A stretch of DNA of 15,390 nt from an uncultured Clostridia bacterium (GTDB lineage Bacteria; Bacillota; Clostridia; UBA1381; UMGS1253). A model generated the notes under the pieces. It did not search any database. It was not told the origin of the DNA and saw only the letters and a program-made list of their open reading frames with translations. Positions 14,190 through 15,390 of the stretch are shown piece after piece. The number at the start of each line of letters is the position of its first letter. Position 1 is the first letter of the stretch. The DNA lies in contig CAKSHP010000034.1 in assembly GCA_934457145.1 (NCBI GenBank), forward strand, positions 1-15,390, read 5' to 3'. The position numbers and the translations under genes were made by a program.

Positions 14190-15269
14190 ATGTTTAATAA
14201 AATGCTTTTAAGTGAAAGAAAGCCGTCATATCTTACAAGGTATGGTTTTACATATCAGACAAGCGGTACGGGCGGTAACTTGATGAACATAGAAAACTAT
14301 ATCACAAAATATACTACTCAAGGTGAACATTTTGACACAGTGCAAATAAGCGATACAACGGCAACTTATAGACTTGAATATTTTATTGACACTACGGCAG
14401 CAGAACCACAAGAGGACGGCAGAATATTTAAATTAATGCTGGGATTTAAAAAATCAGACGGTACACATATAGAGTATAAAATGCCACAGAATACAGCCAA
14501 AGGGAAAAAAGAATATGTAATATTTGATTTTACATGCCCGGAGGGAACTGCGTATATTCAAGTTTATACAAACCGTTATCCGTCCACTGTAGCAGACTAT
14601 AACAAGGTTATATATACCGGCATACAGTTATATAAGCTTGACACAGCCACACCTTTACCCGACAGTCCCGTGCCGTTAAAGCCCTGTCTTGAGGCTGGAC
14701 AATATTATATAGAATATGACGGGGCAAAGTATGAATTTAGTTTGCCTGAGCTTAACGGAGTTAATAAATATCGTGATGTGTTTTGTTTTGATAAAAAGAA
14801 AAAGAGTGCGTTTGTTGTTAAATATGTAAACAGGCATTTACTTGATATTTCCGCAAGCAACTATACAATTTATCTGTTTGGAGCAAGCTGGGTTTTTAAT
14901 GATTTGGATAATTATTGTGGATTTTATATTTCTAACGGAGCGCCAAACGCTTTAAACGTTCAACACTCGATTGGTTTATATAACCGATTAAAACCGGGCA
15001 AATGGGCGTGGAGCAATCTTCCTAAAGGAAATTACGGTTATGCGTATACTCCACAAAATATAGGAATATTTTATGCGGTATTAGCCAATTCGTATACCGG
15101 CATTACATCAAGTGATACGGACGATGAGAAGAAAGCAAAACTAAAAACATGGCTTGAAAACAATACTGTCGACATGGTTTATCCGATAGCTCCAACAAAG
15201 AAAATACCGATACCGCTTACAAAGGTGCAAAACACAACGGCTACAAAATTAGATATATGGGAGGAATGA
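14190..15269 (+). CDS. Putative receptor-binding tail protein
   Basis: A 359-residue protein with no membrane segment. Residues 25-150 look like a carbohydrate-binding-type beta sandwich: NIENYITKYTTQGEHF, then DGRIFKLMLGFKKSDGT and EYVIFDFTCPEGTAYIQVYT, ending with TGIQLYKLDTATP. Residues 165-300 form a second beta domain rich in tyrosine and tryptophan (GASWVFNDLDNYCGFYI; KWAWSNLPKGNYGYAYTP). The end, LKTWLENNTVDMVYPIAPT (318-336), is a pattern I know from tail proteins of many Firmicutes phages, where it closes a domain. A role in receptor or glycan binding is inferred. The ATG at 14190 is preferred because AAGGGGG (14174-14180) is nine bases upstream; an upstream in-frame ATG at 14166 lies inside the previous gene without such a site. 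Coding is AT-rich, unlike the genes up to about 13440. Confidence 0.8.
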   Translation: MFNKMLLSERKPSYLTRYGFTYQTSGTGGNLMNIENYITKYTTQGEHFDTVQISDTTATYRLEYFIDTTAAEPQEDGRIFKLMLGFKKSDGTHIEYKMPQNTAKGKKEYVIFDFTCPEGTAYIQVYTNRYPSTVADYNKVIYTGIQLYKLDTATPLPDSPVPLKPCLEAGQYYIEYDGAKYEFSLPELNGVNKYRDVFCFDKKKKSAFVVKYVNRHLLDISASNYTIYLFGASWVFNDLDNYCGFYISNGAPNALNVQHSIGLYNRLKPGKWAWSNLPKGNYGYAYTPQNIGIFYAVLANSYTGITSSDTDDEKKAKLKTWLENNTVDMVYPIAPTKKIPIPLTKVQNTTATKLDIWEE

Positions 15270-15271
15270 GC

Positions 15272-15390
15272 ATGTTTTACAAGATAGAGGAAAACAAGAT
15301 AAAAATGTGTCCGCAAAACGGAAAATTATCTGACGGAACGGCGATATCAAATTTACCGAAATACTTTGAAAAAAATGCAGATATTGCGGC
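15272..15390 (+). CDS. Partial small phage protein, cut by the window end
   Basis: An open frame starts at ATG 15272, two bases after the previous stop, with an excellent GGGAGGA at 15259-15265. It runs without a stop to the end of the window (39 complete codons). The start reads MFYKIEENKIKMCPQNGKLS, followed by DGTAISNLPKYFEKN. Short proteins beginning with this 'YKIE...CP..G..sDG' pattern are, as I recall, common just after receptor-binding genes in clostridial phages, often followed by lysis genes. No function can be given. The length and C-terminus are not visible. Confidence 0.6.
   Translation, partial: MFYKIEENKIKMCPQNGKLSDGTAISNLPKYFEKNADIA

Noticed and set aside
1..15390. CRISPR arrays, tRNA genes, insertion sequences, defence genes or integrase/attachment sites
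   Set aside because: None was seen on either strand. The window is filled by virion structural genes, with short leaders only.

Overview
The window is a single, fully plus-strand block of virion structural genes from a tailed phage or prophage with a long non-contractile (siphovirus) tail. Evidence for that morphology is one tail-tube gene with no sheath gene, a very long tape measure gene, and a distal-tail protein followed by a Gp37-like hub protein. The host is most likely a member of the Clostridia: the family matches resemble clostridial phages, the ribosome binding sites are strong (AAAGGAGG type), base composition is moderately AT-rich (blocks of 60 bases counted by hand run from 18 to 52 % GC), and TTG and GTG starts occur. 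No genus can be named, and there is no integrase, attachment site or host gene to decide between prophage and free phage.

Layout. 1-666: a lone small gene (91-480, possibly YjcQ-like) with its own -10 element, followed by a 186-base leader containing hairpins and no convincing gene. 667-2236: head shell, a Gp20-type scaffold and the HK97-fold major capsid protein. 2251-3918: five small neck and connector genes (YqbF-like protein, gp6-like connector, head closure, HK97 gp10-like, tail terminator), tightly packed or overlapping. 3925-5090: the tail tube protein and a tail assembly chaperone. The chaperone gene has a hairpin before it and a perfect 24-base palindrome after it. 5149-10110: a 1653-residue tape measure protein. 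10110-12044: distal tail protein and Gp37-like hub. 12046-15390: host-recognition genes (three complete, one cut by the window end). Terminase, portal and minor head genes should lie upstream; holin and endolysin should lie downstream. Neither set is in the window.

How the genes work together. Scaffold and capsid protein build the procapsid. The connector, closure and terminator proteins make the neck and close the tail. The chaperone coats the tape measure while the tube polymerises to the length the tape sets. The Dit and Gp37-like proteins cap the tip and carry the fibre-like receptor-binding proteins.

I found no defence island, CRISPR array, tRNA, insertion sequence or obviously new system. 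The most interesting points are: (a) an in-phase A AAA AAA slippery heptamer in the chaperone gene where the minus-one frame ends two codons later, which would make the short chaperone by frameshift and the long one by normal reading, the reverse of phage lambda; (b) hairpins on both sides of the chaperone gene, which could step expression down from tube to tape measure; (c) a moron-like promoter-plus-gene unit at the left edge; and (d) AT-rich mosaic segments inside the tape measure gene and from the middle of the first fibre gene onward.
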